A DNA stretch of 64,000 nt. It comes from Berkiella sp964496435. Its GTDB lineage: Bacteria; Pseudomonadota; Gammaproteobacteria; Berkiellales; Berkiellaceae. Under the pieces are notes generated by a model. That model searched no databases and was not told the origin of the DNA. It saw nothing but the letters and a program-made list of their open reading frames with translations. Positions 1-8,697 of this stretch are shown one piece after another. The stretch covers positions 11,297 to 75,296 of the forward strand of contig CAZBZP010000020.1 of NCBI GenBank assembly GCA_964496435.1, in the 5' to 3' direction. A program made the translations under genes and the position numbers. Each line of letters opens with the position of its first letter. Position 1 is the first letter of the stretch.

Positions 1-1114
1 CTGTGACATCAACTACTTCGCCGATAAAATAGAGCCCTTTCACATCATTGCTTTCCATTGTTTTGGAAGACAAGGCGTCGCAATCCACGCCACCCATCGT
101 TACTTCTGCAGTACGATAACCCTCTGTACCATTAGGCTTGATCTGCCAATTTTGAAATAAATTAGCAACGGCTTGAAGGTCTTTATATGAAAATAACTGT
201 AATGGCTTGGTCGCTAAGCTCTCATTCAAAAATACGGCTACCAATTTTTTAGCATAAAAATGAGATAAAACATCTTTAAGTAAACGATTGGGGGTTTCCT
301 TTTGTGCTTTTTTAAGGCTATCACATAAATTAAGGTGAGGATGTAAATTTATACGAATAGTTTCACCAGGTTGCCAGTAATTTGAAATTTGTAGAATGGA
401 TGGTCCACTTAAGCCACGATGGGTAAAAAGCATACTTTCTTCGAATGATTTTGTATCAGATGAAACCAGGCAATCAGCCGAAATACCAGAAAGGGTGCTT
501 AAACGTTCTTTATCATGGACATGTAAAGTTAAAGGTACCAAACCCGCTTTGAGAGGCCATACTTTAATATTAAATTGTTCGGCTATTTGATAGCCAAAAG
601 GCGATGCGCCCATCGTAGGAATGGAGAGTCCGCCACTGGCAATAACAACGGCTTGTGTTTGATAGCGTTGCTTATCTGTTTTAATTTTATAGTGGTAATC
701 AGCAATTTTTTCAACGGCGTTTATTTTTTCATTTAAATGAATTTTGACACCGTTAGCATCACATTCTGCCAAAAGCATATTGACGATATCTTTTGCTTTG
801 TCATCACAAAATAATTGCCCCAGTGTTTTTTCATGAAAAGCAATTCTATGTTTCTTTACAAGGTTTATAAAATCCCATTGGCTATATCTTTTTAAAGCGG
901 ATTTGCAAAAATGAGGGTTATGAGAGATATATTTTTCGGGGCTGACATTGTAGTTACTAAAATTACAGCGCCCACCGCCTGACATTAATATTTTTTTTCC
1001 AGGTTTATTGGCATGATCAATCACAATGACTTTGCGATTCCTTTTTGCTGCTTCAATTGCGCACATGAGGCCTGCCGCGCCAGCGCCGATTATGAGAACA
1101 TCATATGATTGCAT
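1..1114 (-). CDS. YhiN/HI0933-family FAD-dependent oxidoreductase (3' part beyond the left edge)
   Basis: Reading the minus strand from 1114 gives an open frame that runs off the window, so the C-terminus is missing. The N-terminus has the FAD/NAD-binding Rossmann motif VLIIGAGAAG, followed by KKILMSGGGRCNFSN, which is characteristic of the HI0933/YhiN (BaiN-like) flavoprotein family. Further on come VIASGGLSIPTMGASPFGY and, near the edge, YFIGEVVDV, both typical of this family. The family is cytoplasmic and its physiological substrate is poorly known. An in-frame ATG at 1132 is an alternative start; neither start has a clear ribosome binding site. About 370 codons are visible of the usual ~390-400. 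Confidence 0.88.
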   Translation of the reverse strand, partial: MQSYDVLIIGAGAAGLMCAIEAAKRNRKVIVIDHANKPGKKILMSGGGRCNFSNYNVSPEKYISHNPHFCKSALKRYSQWDFINLVKKHRIAFHEKTLGQLFCDDKAKDIVNMLLAECDANGVKIHLNEKINAVEKIADYHYKIKTDKQRYQTQAVVIASGGLSIPTMGASPFGYQIAEQFNIKVWPLKAGLVPLTLHVHDKERLSTLSGISADCLVSSDTKSFEESMLFTHRGLSGPSILQISNYWQPGETIRINLHPHLNLCDSLKKAQKETPNRLLKDVLSHFYAKKLVAVFLNESLATKPLQLFSYKDLQAVANLFQNWQIKPNGTEGYRTAEVTMGGVDCDALSSKTMESNDVKGLYFIGEVVDVT

Positions 1115-1273
1115 GGTTAATTCTAATTGCATTGTTAAATTGCGCTGATATTGCCATAGTCCTAATTAGATGGTCAAGTTAATTGCTACAGCTAACCAAT
1201 TGTCCTATTTGGTCCACAGCTTATCTTATGTAAATAGACAGCCGCAATAACAATTACTTAAAATTCCAATCAA

Positions 1274-1987
1274 TTGAAAATTGAGAACACCGTCAATACT
1301 ATGTTAGATGTACTTTTTCAAAGCCTAGATATTCTCATATCTGAAAGAGCCGTTAATGAATCGCTCTATTGGATTGATCATTTCATCAAGACTACACAAA
1401 TTAATGATAGAGACATCCACTCGGAAGAATATAATCCAGCTTTTATGCATTATTCAGCACCTGCAAAAAAGTTTTGCAAGGACATGAATAAAAATTATAT
1501 TCATACCTGTGAAGCGCTTGAGAGCGTTAATAAATTTATTGGTGAAACATATGATGAGCCTACCTATTTCTCGAGCAGCGTCAGTAAATTTTTAGGTTTT
1601 GGGGCTAATACGCTTGCAGGTTTTGGTGTTCTTGGCGCAACGTGCCAATTAGCGACCGATAAAATGGTTGAACCTATGCTGCGTAAAGCACAGTATTATC
1701 TGTGCGAAGACGCTAAAAAGTTTGTAGCACCTGAATTCGTGGATGATTTTGAATTCATCGTTTTTGAAGAAGAAAAACCTAACAATCTTGAAGATGTTAA
1801 TATGTCTAATACTAAGACGAGAGAGTATATGCCAAATCACACAGCTTTAGATGCGCAAGAAGATGGCAATGCTGATATGTCGCTCTCTGAAGAATCTGAT
1901 AAATCTAGTATGTCTATTTCGGATGAAGAGGAATACAGTGATGACATTAACGAAATGAAGGTTAGGCGGCACAAACTAAGTCTGTAA
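1274..1987 (+). CDS. hypothetical protein with acidic Ser/Glu/Asp-rich tail
   Basis: I do not recognise this 237-residue protein. The first two thirds look helical, with a Gly/Ala-rich hydrophobic stretch (residues ~105-125, containing FLGFGANTLAGFGVLGA) that could be a membrane-associated segment. The last ~60 residues are very acidic and Ser-rich (AQEDGNADMSLSEESDKSS and SISDEEEYSDDI). Such tails occur in secreted effectors of Legionellales, but that is inference. The TTG at 1274 gives the longest frame; the ATG at 1301 is an equally good start, and neither has a convincing Shine-Dalgarno sequence. It stands alone between the flavoprotein and a methyltransferase. Confidence 0.6.
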   Translation: MKIENTVNTMLDVLFQSLDILISERAVNESLYWIDHFIKTTQINDRDIHSEEYNPAFMHYSAPAKKFCKDMNKNYIHTCEALESVNKFIGETYDEPTYFSSSVSKFLGFGANTLAGFGVLGATCQLATDKMVEPMLRKAQYYLCEDAKKFVAPEFVDDFEFIVFEEEKPNNLEDVNMSNTKTREYMPNHTALDAQEDGNADMSLSEESDKSSMSISDEEEYSDDINEMKVRRHKLSL

Positions 1988-2063
1988 ACTTGCAAACATG
2001 TGTCAATGCGTGTACTGAATTGAAAATTACTTAAAAACGGACTAAATTCGTATATAACCCCTC

Positions 2064-2909
2064 TTGGAATCAAAGATTGTGACGCATAAAAAATTCTACT
2101 CAAAGGCGCATTTTTACGATCTCTTATTCCGATTCAAAGATTTGGACAAAGAAAACCAAACACTCATTGAGCTCTATCACAAAATAAATCATAAAGCGCC
2201 CACTTCATTTTTAGATATCGCAGCCGGCCCTGCCCGCAATGCCATTGAAATGAATAAACGTGGTCTTGTTTCATATGCTGTTGATTATTCCCAAGAAATG
2301 GTTGCCTATGGCATAGAGAAAGCAAAAGAAGAGGGTGCTCGTATTAGCTATTCCCATGGGGATATGCGAGATTTTAAAATTGGGCCCGTCGATATAGCGG
2401 CGATATTTATGATAAGTACAAGCTATCTTCTAACGAATGAGGATATGCTCCAGCATCTCAAATCAGTGGCCAATAACCTCAACACAAATGGTCTCTATGT
2501 TTTAGAAATGCCACATCCAAGCGATCTATTCGCAGTTGGGAGGCAAAATCTAGCGCAATGGGAACAAAAATGGGAAGAAAGTTGGTTAGAACGTTGGGAA
2601 GAATTTTGGGAACACAAGGAAGGGGATACAGCAGTGTCATTACAATGGGGAGAGGAATCCGATCCTTTTGATCCCATTGCGCAAATCAGAACCGTCACAG
2701 CACGCTTAAAATATCAAACACCGACTGAATCAGGCGAAATAGTAGATCATAGCGCTCAACGACAATATACCTATCAAGAAATGAGAGCGCTTGTGGCGCT
2801 CTCAGGCGTATTTGAAATTAATCAAATTATCGGGGATTGGAATCTGAATATTCCATTTGATAATACCAAAGAATCAGTGAGAATGATTTTAGTTCTAAAA
2901 AAACTATAA
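2064..2909 (+). CDS. class I SAM-dependent methyltransferase
   Basis: The protein has the Rossmann-type SAM-binding core: motif I is FLDIAAGPARNAIEM (residues ~50-64), then an acidic strand end AVDYSQEM, then SHGDMRDF and a hydrophobic strand with IFMISTSYLL. The acceptor substrate cannot be told. Residues ~150-185 hold an unusual Trp/Glu-rich stretch with repeated WEE and WEEFWE motifs. No ATG occurs early in the frame, so the start must be TTG at 2064 or GTG at 2079; neither has a strong ribosome binding site. The gene converges on the DsbA/Com1 gene with only a few bases between the stops. Confidence 0.8.
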   Translation: MESKIVTHKKFYSKAHFYDLLFRFKDLDKENQTLIELYHKINHKAPTSFLDIAAGPARNAIEMNKRGLVSYAVDYSQEMVAYGIEKAKEEGARISYSHGDMRDFKIGPVDIAAIFMISTSYLLTNEDMLQHLKSVANNLNTNGLYVLEMPHPSDLFAVGRQNLAQWEQKWEESWLERWEEFWEHKEGDTAVSLQWGEESDPFDPIAQIRTVTARLKYQTPTESGEIVDHSAQRQYTYQEMRALVALSGVFEINQIIGDWNLNIPFDNTKESVRMILVLKKL

Positions 2910-2916
2910 ATTCTTA

Positions 2917-3672
2917 TTACTTCACTGAATCTACAAGCTTTTCAAACTCATCTTGCTTCATCTCACCTGGCACAAATTCAATTTTCATCTCTTTGCTGGC
3001 AGGATACTTTCCAATGACGAAACCAGGTGTTCCTCTTAAACCAATTGACATAGCGAGTTTGCGATTATTCGTTAATTCATTGTTAACCTTGTCTGAAGAG
3101 ATGTCCTTATTTAATTTTTCCATATCAAGGCCAAGCTCTTTAGCAATGCTAAGTATTTTTTCTTGTGTGAGTGCTTCTTTTGCATCAATGAATTTTTGGT
3201 GAACAGCTTCATATTTATTTTGTTCACGTGCTGCTAAAGCAACTTTGGCAGCAAATAAAGAACCTTCGCTCAGGACAGGTAATTCTTTGTAAACGATTCT
3301 TAATTGATTATTTTTGCCGGTCATATCATTTAAAATTTTACTCATCACTTTACAGTGTGGGCAATTATAATCAAAAAACTCAACAACAGACACATTGGGA
3401 TCTTTAACTTCATTTGTAGGACTTTCGCTATTAAAAAAGCCATCAATATTACTAGCAACACCTTGCTTTGCTTTTTCAATGAAAGCTTTCATTTCATTCA
3501 TTTGTAATGCTTGTATCGCTTCAGAGATAACTTCAGGATGCGCAACAAGATAGTCGTGTACCACCTGACCAATTTCAGTTTTTTGCTCGTCGCTAAAAGA
3601 TTTTGCAGCAAATGCGCTGTTTGCAAATGTTAATATTAAAGCTGAATATAATGCCAGATGTGATCTTTTCAT
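2917..3672 (-). CDS. periplasmic DsbA-family thiol oxidoreductase, Com1-like
   Basis: A cleavable signal peptide (MKRSHLALYSALILTFANSAFA) is followed by a helical segment with VVHDYLVAHPEVISEAIQAL and then a thioredoxin fold. The active site CPHC lies at Cys104-Cys107 in FFDYNCPHCKVM, and the cis-Pro loop is GTPGFVIG near residue 215. The order and wording match the Com1/DsbA-like proteins of Coxiella and Legionella, which form or shuffle disulfides in exported proteins. A good ribosome binding site (GAGG) precedes the ATG. It is divergent from the YceI gene. Disulfide chemistry fits with the many Cys-containing exported proteins in this window. Confidence 0.9.
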   Translation of the reverse strand: MKRSHLALYSALILTFANSAFAAKSFSDEQKTEIGQVVHDYLVAHPEVISEAIQALQMNEMKAFIEKAKQGVASNIDGFFNSESPTNEVKDPNVSVVEFFDYNCPHCKVMSKILNDMTGKNNQLRIVYKELPVLSEGSLFAAKVALAAREQNKYEAVHQKFIDAKEALTQEKILSIAKELGLDMEKLNKDISSDKVNNELTNNRKLAMSIGLRGTPGFVIGKYPASKEMKIEFVPGEMKQDEFEKLVDSVK

Positions 3673-3748
3673 AACGCCTCTGTTTTCCTGATACCCAAGA
3701 ACATACTATTATCGGCAAGAGCCTGATATTTTATGATAAGGAAATTCA

Positions 3749-4306
3749 ATGAAGTTGTTTGCATACTTACTAATACTGGGTTTTTCTTTAGCAGCAAATG
3801 CCAAGGAATATAAACTGGATCCACTGCATACCTTTGTGGAATGGCATATTAGCCATTTTGGCTTTTCGTCTCCTTCTGGAAAATGGCCTGCGAATGGTAC
3901 TCTTGAATATGATCCTCAAAAACCTGAACTTGCTAAGGTTGAAGCAAAGATCATGTTAGCGGATATCAACACCGCCATACCTGAACTCGATAAGCATCTA
4001 AAGAGCAAGTTATTTTTTGATGTGACTCAATTTCCTATGGCAACTTTTGTGAGCAACAAAGTTGAGCTTAAAAATAAGCAGGTAGCAAAAGTATTTGGTA
4101 ATTTATCTCTGCATGGTGTTACTAAAGCTGTCATTTTAGACGTTAATTTCAATAAAATTGGCCAAAGCCCATTAACGGATAAGGAAACAGTTGGCTTTAA
4201 TGCAACTACAACGATTAAGCGCTCTGATTTTGGTATTAATACTTTGTTACCGGGCTTAGGAGATGATGTGAAGCTAGATATTACTGTCGAGGCGGGCGCT
4301 GCTTAA
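3749..4306 (+). CDS. YceI-family periplasmic lipid-binding protein
   Basis: A signal peptide (MKLFAYLLILGFSLAANA) precedes a YceI domain. The typical start YKLDPLHTFVEWHISHFGF, the central segment LDKHLKSKLFFDVTQFPMATF and the late GFNATTTIKRSDFGI are all present. YceI proteins form a lipocalin-like barrel that holds polyisoprenoid-type lipids in the periplasm. Length (185 residues) is normal. The ribosome binding site is AAGGAAA. The gene is followed at once by a REP-like hairpin shared with the convergent L,D-transpeptidase gene. Confidence 0.92.
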   Translation: MKLFAYLLILGFSLAANAKEYKLDPLHTFVEWHISHFGFSSPSGKWPANGTLEYDPQKPELAKVEAKIMLADINTAIPELDKHLKSKLFFDVTQFPMATFVSNKVELKNKQVAKVFGNLSLHGVTKAVILDVNFNKIGQSPLTDKETVGFNATTTIKRSDFGINTLLPGLGDDVKLDITVEAGAA

Positions 4307-4323
4307 TTTAAATTACGCTTCAG

Positions 4324-4352
4324 GTAGGAGCGGACATAAAGTCCGTCCCTAC
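4324..4352. repeat. REP-like hairpin between convergent genes, possible bidirectional terminator
   Basis: The arms GTAGGAGCGGAC (4324-4335) and GTCCGTCCCTAC (4341-4352) form a 12-position stem with one mismatch and one G-U pair around an ATAAA loop. The GC-rich stem stands out in AT-rich DNA. It resembles dispersed palindromic elements of many gammaproteobacteria and lies exactly between the convergent yceI and L,D-transpeptidase genes. I saw no second copy in the window. Confidence 0.6.
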
Positions 4353-4369
4353 ATACGAGAGGGTGTTTC

Positions 4370-4903
4370 TTAAGGTAATATAACGACTTTCGTCCCGACA
4401 TCTGCCACCTTAAAGATCTCTTCAATTTCCTCATTCGTAACTGCGATGCAGCCCAAAGTCCAATCTTTCATGGAATGGAATTTGCCCCTGCCTGCCAAAT
4501 GTGGAGCCAAGCCGTGGATCATGATATCACCACCAGGATTGATACCACTTTTCTTTGCATGCTTTTGCTGCTCTGCAGAAGGATAAGAAAGTTTAAGTGA
4601 GAGATGAAATTGGCTTTGTGGATTCTTACCAACGATGAAATAGGTACCTTCAGGCGTTTTACCATCCCCAGCACGTCTTTTATGACCATTAGGAGAAAAG
4701 CCCAGAGCAATTCGATATGTCTTGATAGCTTTATCTTGATGGAAAACTGTCATAACACGTTTATGTTTTTCAACTAAAATAGTATCGATTTGAATTTGTT
4801 TGGCAGTTTTAGTGCTACCAGCAGGATGTGGGTTTTGATAACAAAGCGCTAAAGATGAATTAATTAAGAGCCCAATAAGCAAGGAGAACTTAAAAAACTT
4901 CAT
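4370..4903 (-). CDS. L,D-transpeptidase (YkuD domain)
   Basis: A signal peptide (ending about SLALC) leads to a YkuD domain. The catalytic pattern is present: His130 in IMIHGLAPH and Cys152 in DWTLGCIAVTNEEI, the usual HG...(S/T)xGC signature. Enzymes of this type make 3-3 cross-links in peptidoglycan or attach proteins to it. The Cys within the signal region could instead be a lipoprotein-type residue, but there is no clear lipobox. The ribosome binding site AAGGAAGG precedes the ATG. Length (177) is typical of the small YafK-like subgroup. Confidence 0.9.
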   Translation of the reverse strand: MKFFKFSLLIGLLINSSLALCYQNPHPAGSTKTAKQIQIDTILVEKHKRVMTVFHQDKAIKTYRIALGFSPNGHKRRAGDGKTPEGTYFIVGKNPQSQFHLSLKLSYPSAEQQKHAKKSGINPGGDIMIHGLAPHLAGRGKFHSMKDWTLGCIAVTNEEIEEIFKVADVGTKVVILP

Positions 4904-4998
4904 ATGCCTTCCTTAAGCTTGAAATTCCCTTTCGTTTTTTAAGTATAGAAAAGCATTGGCAGTCTTTGCAATGGTTAAATGATAAGTGTATATGCCCT

Positions 4999-6321
4999 TT
5001 AAGTTTCTGATATTAGGGGAGATTCTGAATCATCTTCAGGTAGTGAATTTCTATTTTTGATGCGATGCAGAATATAAATAGGCAATCCCGAGAGAACAAA
5101 TAAGCTGGCAATGGCCAGGGTCTTCAGGGGTGTTGAGCATACTATCCAAAGACAAAATACGAGAGAGACTATCCCACAAAGCCACTTCCATAATGGTTCT
5201 TTACGCTTAGGGGTCATCAGGAGCTTTAAATAGGCTAAGCAACAAATGATATAGACATAGAGAAAGGCTGTGACAGAAAGATCGATAATGGTATTCACTT
5301 TTTCAGCCAAGTTCTCATGATGTGTCATCATCAAGAGTGGTATGGTGCCAATGCCGCTTAAAAGCAGCGCAAAAACAGGAGCGCCATACTTATTAGGCTT
5401 TGCAAAAATCTTGGGTAACAAGCGATCTTGGGCAAGCCCTAGCGCCATCTGGCCACTAGCTAAGGTCCAGGCATTAACAGCCGTAACACAGACAATACAC
5501 GCAATTGCGGAAATGAGCAGATGCCATTTTCCGCCAAATATTACTTTGGCCGTATCGGTATAGGGAGCAGTTGAATTCATCAATTCGTGGCCCGGTATAA
5601 CGCCCATAATGCCAAGACTACTAATAAAATAGACAACAGCAACGAAGAGCGTACCTAAAATAAGCGCTTTAGGAATGGTTCTTCTTAAGTCTTTAACATC
5701 ACCAGCAGCTGCCGTAGCAGACTCAAATCCAATAAAGCCCCAAAAGGTCAGCAACATAACACTATTAAGTAGGCTTGGAACATCTTCCGATTCAACATCG
5801 ATAGGGGTGAAATTCGTCTTATCAAAGAAGAATAGGGCAACAAGGGGCACTAGCAATATTGGGATCATTTTAAAGGCAACCCATACAAATTTGACGTTGC
5901 CGGCAGAATATACGCCTCTTAAATTGATAGCTGTAATGACGACAACAATCAGTATCTCAAGCGCCAGGCTAAAATAATGAGAATGTTCACCTAATAGAGG
6001 CATCAAATAACCAACTGCAGAGATAACAATTGCACTGGTGCTGACCCAAGAGATAACCCAATATGTCCAGCCAGTAAAATAGGAAAGTGATAATCCAAAA
6101 GCTTCTTGTACATAGGCATGAGGGCCTCCTGTACGTGGAAAACGTGTGCAAAGCAGGGTAAACATAACAGCAAGTAAAACAGCGCCAACGCTAGACATTA
6201 TCCAAGCTGTAAGACTGAGGTGTCCATAGGGCGCAAGACTTGCGGGCAACATAAGCCCAGAACCTATTTGGCTGATAGTAACTAGTTCGAACACAGACCA
6301 GAAACCAATTTTACCGGACAT
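4999..6321 (-). CDS. APC-superfamily amino-acid permease or antiporter
   Basis: A 440-residue polytopic protein with about 12 hydrophobic segments. The first helix carries QIGSGLMLPASLAPYG, equivalent to the G-S-G-(I/L) unwound substrate-binding motif of APC transporters, followed by RFPRTGGPHAYVQEAFG (family: P-x-x-G-G-x-Y). WGFIGFESATAAAGDVKDLRRTIPKA in mid-protein is also diagnostic. The closest families are the AdiC/PotE/CadB-type antiporters; the amino acid cannot be assigned. The ribosome binding site AAAGGA is well placed. The gene is monocistronic. Confidence 0.88.
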   Translation of the reverse strand: MSGKIGFWSVFELVTISQIGSGLMLPASLAPYGHLSLTAWIMSSVGAVLLAVMFTLLCTRFPRTGGPHAYVQEAFGLSLSYFTGWTYWVISWVSTSAIVISAVGYLMPLLGEHSHYFSLALEILIVVVITAINLRGVYSAGNVKFVWVAFKMIPILLVPLVALFFFDKTNFTPIDVESEDVPSLLNSVMLLTFWGFIGFESATAAAGDVKDLRRTIPKALILGTLFVAVVYFISSLGIMGVIPGHELMNSTAPYTDTAKVIFGGKWHLLISAIACIVCVTAVNAWTLASGQMALGLAQDRLLPKIFAKPNKYGAPVFALLLSGIGTIPLLMMTHHENLAEKVNTIIDLSVTAFLYVYIICCLAYLKLLMTPKRKEPLWKWLCGIVSLVFCLWIVCSTPLKTLAIASLFVLSGLPIYILHRIKNRNSLPEDDSESPLISET

Positions 6322-6529
6322 TTACTGTTCCTTTCAAAGTTATATTAGCTAGCTTCTTACCCAAGAATGGCCAACCTTATAACATAAAATAATAACCCCC
6401 CGCAATGAAAAAAAAGATGAAGTAGCGCTATAAGCGTTTATATGGCTATTATAGCTGGGAATTTCTCATACACTTTATATAACATAATATTTGATGTGAA
6501 AAGATAGGCTTTTTTTATGACGTGATGTG

Positions 6530-6568
6530 AGGCGAACTTCGCTTATCTTTGTAAAGAAAAGTCCGCCT
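6530..6568 (-). terminator. hairpin downstream of the aldehyde dehydrogenase gene
   Basis: Arms AGGCGAACTT (6530-6539) and AAGTCCGCCT (6559-6568) pair with one mismatch, and inner ATCTTTGTAAAGA adds to the stem. It lies just past the minus-strand stop at 6582, so it probably ends that transcript, although no clean T-tract follows. The rest of 6322-6529 holds no gene that I can see. Confidence 0.5.
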
Positions 6569-6581
6569 AGAGATGGGTTTG

Positions 6582-8036
6582 CTAATAACCTATCATTTTT
6601 GCAATAAAGCGAAATACCTTAAATTTATGCTCGGAATAGTGGGACCAAACAGGGAGGAGATCCATAAGCATAAATCTTCTTCTTTCAACCCGCGCTTTAG
6701 CATGAGAGAAGGTTTTGAAGCCATGCTTACCTACGTAGGAACCAAATCCACTTTGACCCACCCCTCCAAAGGGAAGATGCTTGTTCGTGATGTGCATAAT
6801 GCAGTCATTAACACAGCCGCCCCCGAATGATAGGGTATTGTTGACCTTTTGAATGTAGGCTTTGTTTTTAGAGAAGTGATACAAAGCTAAGGGTTTAGGT
6901 AATTTTCTTAAACCGCTCATGAGTATATCTAAGTCTTTGTAAACAATGATGGGGAGAATGGGACCAAAGATTTCATCTTGCATTATCTTTTCATTCAATG
7001 AGTCAATTTCAACCAAAGTAGGCTCAATCTTTAATTTTTCTGCATCATAATTGCCGCCAAAAAATATTTTAGCGTCATTCAAAATGTTGGCCAATCTTTC
7101 GAATTGTTTTAAATTGATGATTTTAGCGTAGTGTTCATTATTAAGAGGTTCACTACCATATAATTTTATAATTTGCTCTTCTAAGGCCTTGATGAGTTCA
7201 TTCTTGCGTGAAATATGAACAAAAACATAATCAGGGGCAACGCAAGTTTGACCTGCGTTCATAAACTTACCCCATGCAATTCTCTTAGCCGCAAGCGAGA
7301 TATTTGCAGATTCATCAACAATTACAGGATTTTTGCCGCCTAGCTCAAGCACGACGGGCGTTAAGCTTTCTGCTGCTGACTTCATAATATTCTTGCCTAC
7401 TTCAGCATTGCCAGTATAAAAAATGAAATCAAAGCCAGCCTTGGTTAATTCTGCTGTTTTGGCAGCATCACAGTCAAGCACGTATAGATATTCTTGTGGG
7501 AAGTTTTGATTTATCATCTCGATAATAACATCATTTATGTAAGGAGATGATGGGGAACATTTCAATACAACACAGTTTCCTGCACTAATAGCATTGATAA
7601 GCGGTCTCATTGAAAGTAAAAATGGGAAATTCCATGGCGAAATAATTAAGCAACTACCATAGGGTTCGTGATAAATTTTTGAAGTTGCAGGTGTTATGAA
7701 AAAGCTGCCGTCTTCATAGGTGGGTTTAACCCAAGATTTTAATTTTTTGATGCTGTAATTAATCTCATTGATAATCAACATCGTTTCTAATATATAACTC
7801 TCCATTGGAGAGCGTCCTAGTTCCTTGCTTAAGGCATCTAGAATTGCATCCTCATATTGACGAATAATTTTTTTCAATCTTTTTAATTGATGAATTCTAA
7901 ATTCAATGTTTTTAGTAACATCGCTATTGAAGTATTCCTTCTGCGTGCTGACAATAAGCGCTAGCTCGTTGTCGCTGTGTTCATCTTTATGTTTAACAAC
8001 TTGATTTTTTGCAGCCAGGACGATTTGAGTCGACAT
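6582..8036 (-). CDS. aldehyde dehydrogenase (NAD(P)-dependent, ALDH superfamily)
   Basis: Oxidises an aldehyde to the acid. The general base is Glu231 in VVLELGGKNPV and the catalytic nucleophile is Cys265 in NAGQTCVAPDYV. ISPWNFPFLLS and the later EIFGPILPI are further family motifs. Late features (ALYHFSKNK, FGGGCVNDCIMH, HLPFGGVGQSG) and the hydrophobic C-terminal tail fit the ALDH3-type or coniferyl-aldehyde-like branch. The natural substrate is unknown. Length (484) is normal. The ribosome binding site GGGAGAA precedes the ATG at 8036. Confidence 0.92.
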   Translation of the reverse strand: MSTQIVLAAKNQVVKHKDEHSDNELALIVSTQKEYFNSDVTKNIEFRIHQLKRLKKIIRQYEDAILDALSKELGRSPMESYILETMLIINEINYSIKKLKSWVKPTYEDGSFFITPATSKIYHEPYGSCLIISPWNFPFLLSMRPLINAISAGNCVVLKCSPSSPYINDVIIEMINQNFPQEYLYVLDCDAAKTAELTKAGFDFIFYTGNAEVGKNIMKSAAESLTPVVLELGGKNPVIVDESANISLAAKRIAWGKFMNAGQTCVAPDYVFVHISRKNELIKALEEQIIKLYGSEPLNNEHYAKIINLKQFERLANILNDAKIFFGGNYDAEKLKIEPTLVEIDSLNEKIMQDEIFGPILPIIVYKDLDILMSGLRKLPKPLALYHFSKNKAYIQKVNNTLSFGGGCVNDCIMHITNKHLPFGGVGQSGFGSYVGKHGFKTFSHAKARVERRRFMLMDLLPVWSHYSEHKFKVFRFIAKMIGY

Positions 8037-8128
8037 TGAATTCTCCCTACGTTCAAGAAATACAGCAAAGCCCGCATTCTTGTGAAGCAGACAAACTTGT
8101 TATCGACAGTATTTATTAAAAGTTGAAG

Positions 8129-8160
8129 AACTCCTTTCCCTTATATAAGAGAAAGGAGTT
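8129..8160 (-). terminator. stem-loop downstream of the Cys-rich secreted protein gene
   Basis: AACTCCTTTC (8129-8138) and GAAAGGAGTT (8151-8160) form a perfect 10-bp stem. On the minus strand it follows the stop at 8185 and is trailed by a weak T-rich stretch. Confidence 0.6.
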
Positions 8161-8184
8161 ATAGAGGCTGTTCGAATAGGAGAA

Positions 8185-8583
8185 TTACTTTCCTGACTTT
8201 TCTTCTGCAGGATGTTCAGGCATTTTTGATGGACGACATGCAACATCACCGTGGGGTGTTTTTATACAGCTACCTTCAACGGCATTGTTTTGCATTCCTG
8301 TAAATGAACAAGTATCACCTTCTTTTTTGCCAGAGCAAGCATCCAAAGCAACTTTTGGTGCTTTAGGAACACAAGCCAATTCTCCGCTTTGCATTTGAAA
8401 GCAATTGCCCTCATGTGACATTCCTCTTGGGCCTGTGAATGAGCAAGCATCCATCTTGGCTTTACCACTGCAAGCATCAAGCGATTCCTTGGGGGGCATG
8501 GGGTGTTGTCCTGGGTTAGCATTTGCAAAAGCACTGATATAAAATACACTCAAAACAATTGCTGACAGCGTTTTAATCTTCAT
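8185..8583 (-). CDS. small secreted Cys-rich protein with two internal repeats
   Basis: A signal peptide (ending FANA) leads to two copies of one ~37-residue unit. Each reads LDACSGK-x-x-x-D-(A/T)CSFTG, then (E)G-x-C, then a final AC-(V/R)P. Four Cys per unit suggest two disulfides per unit in the periplasm or outside. Short proteins with the CSGK...CSFTG unit are widespread in proteobacteria and uncharacterised as far as I know. The tail is Pro/Glu/Lys-rich. It is divergent from the DUF885 gene. Confidence 0.82.
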   Translation of the reverse strand: MKIKTLSAIVLSVFYISAFANANPGQHPMPPKESLDACSGKAKMDACSFTGPRGMSHEGNCFQMQSGELACVPKAPKVALDACSGKKEGDTCSFTGMQNNAVEGSCIKTPHGDVACRPSKMPEHPAEEKSGK

Positions 8584-8697
8584 AGAATACTCACTTATTG
8601 GAAAATGATGTTAGGCCACAGTAATACAAGCGTAGACGTATTTTCCTTATTTCGTGGCTTAAAACAGAAAAAGTGAGTGTAATTACTACATAGGGTT

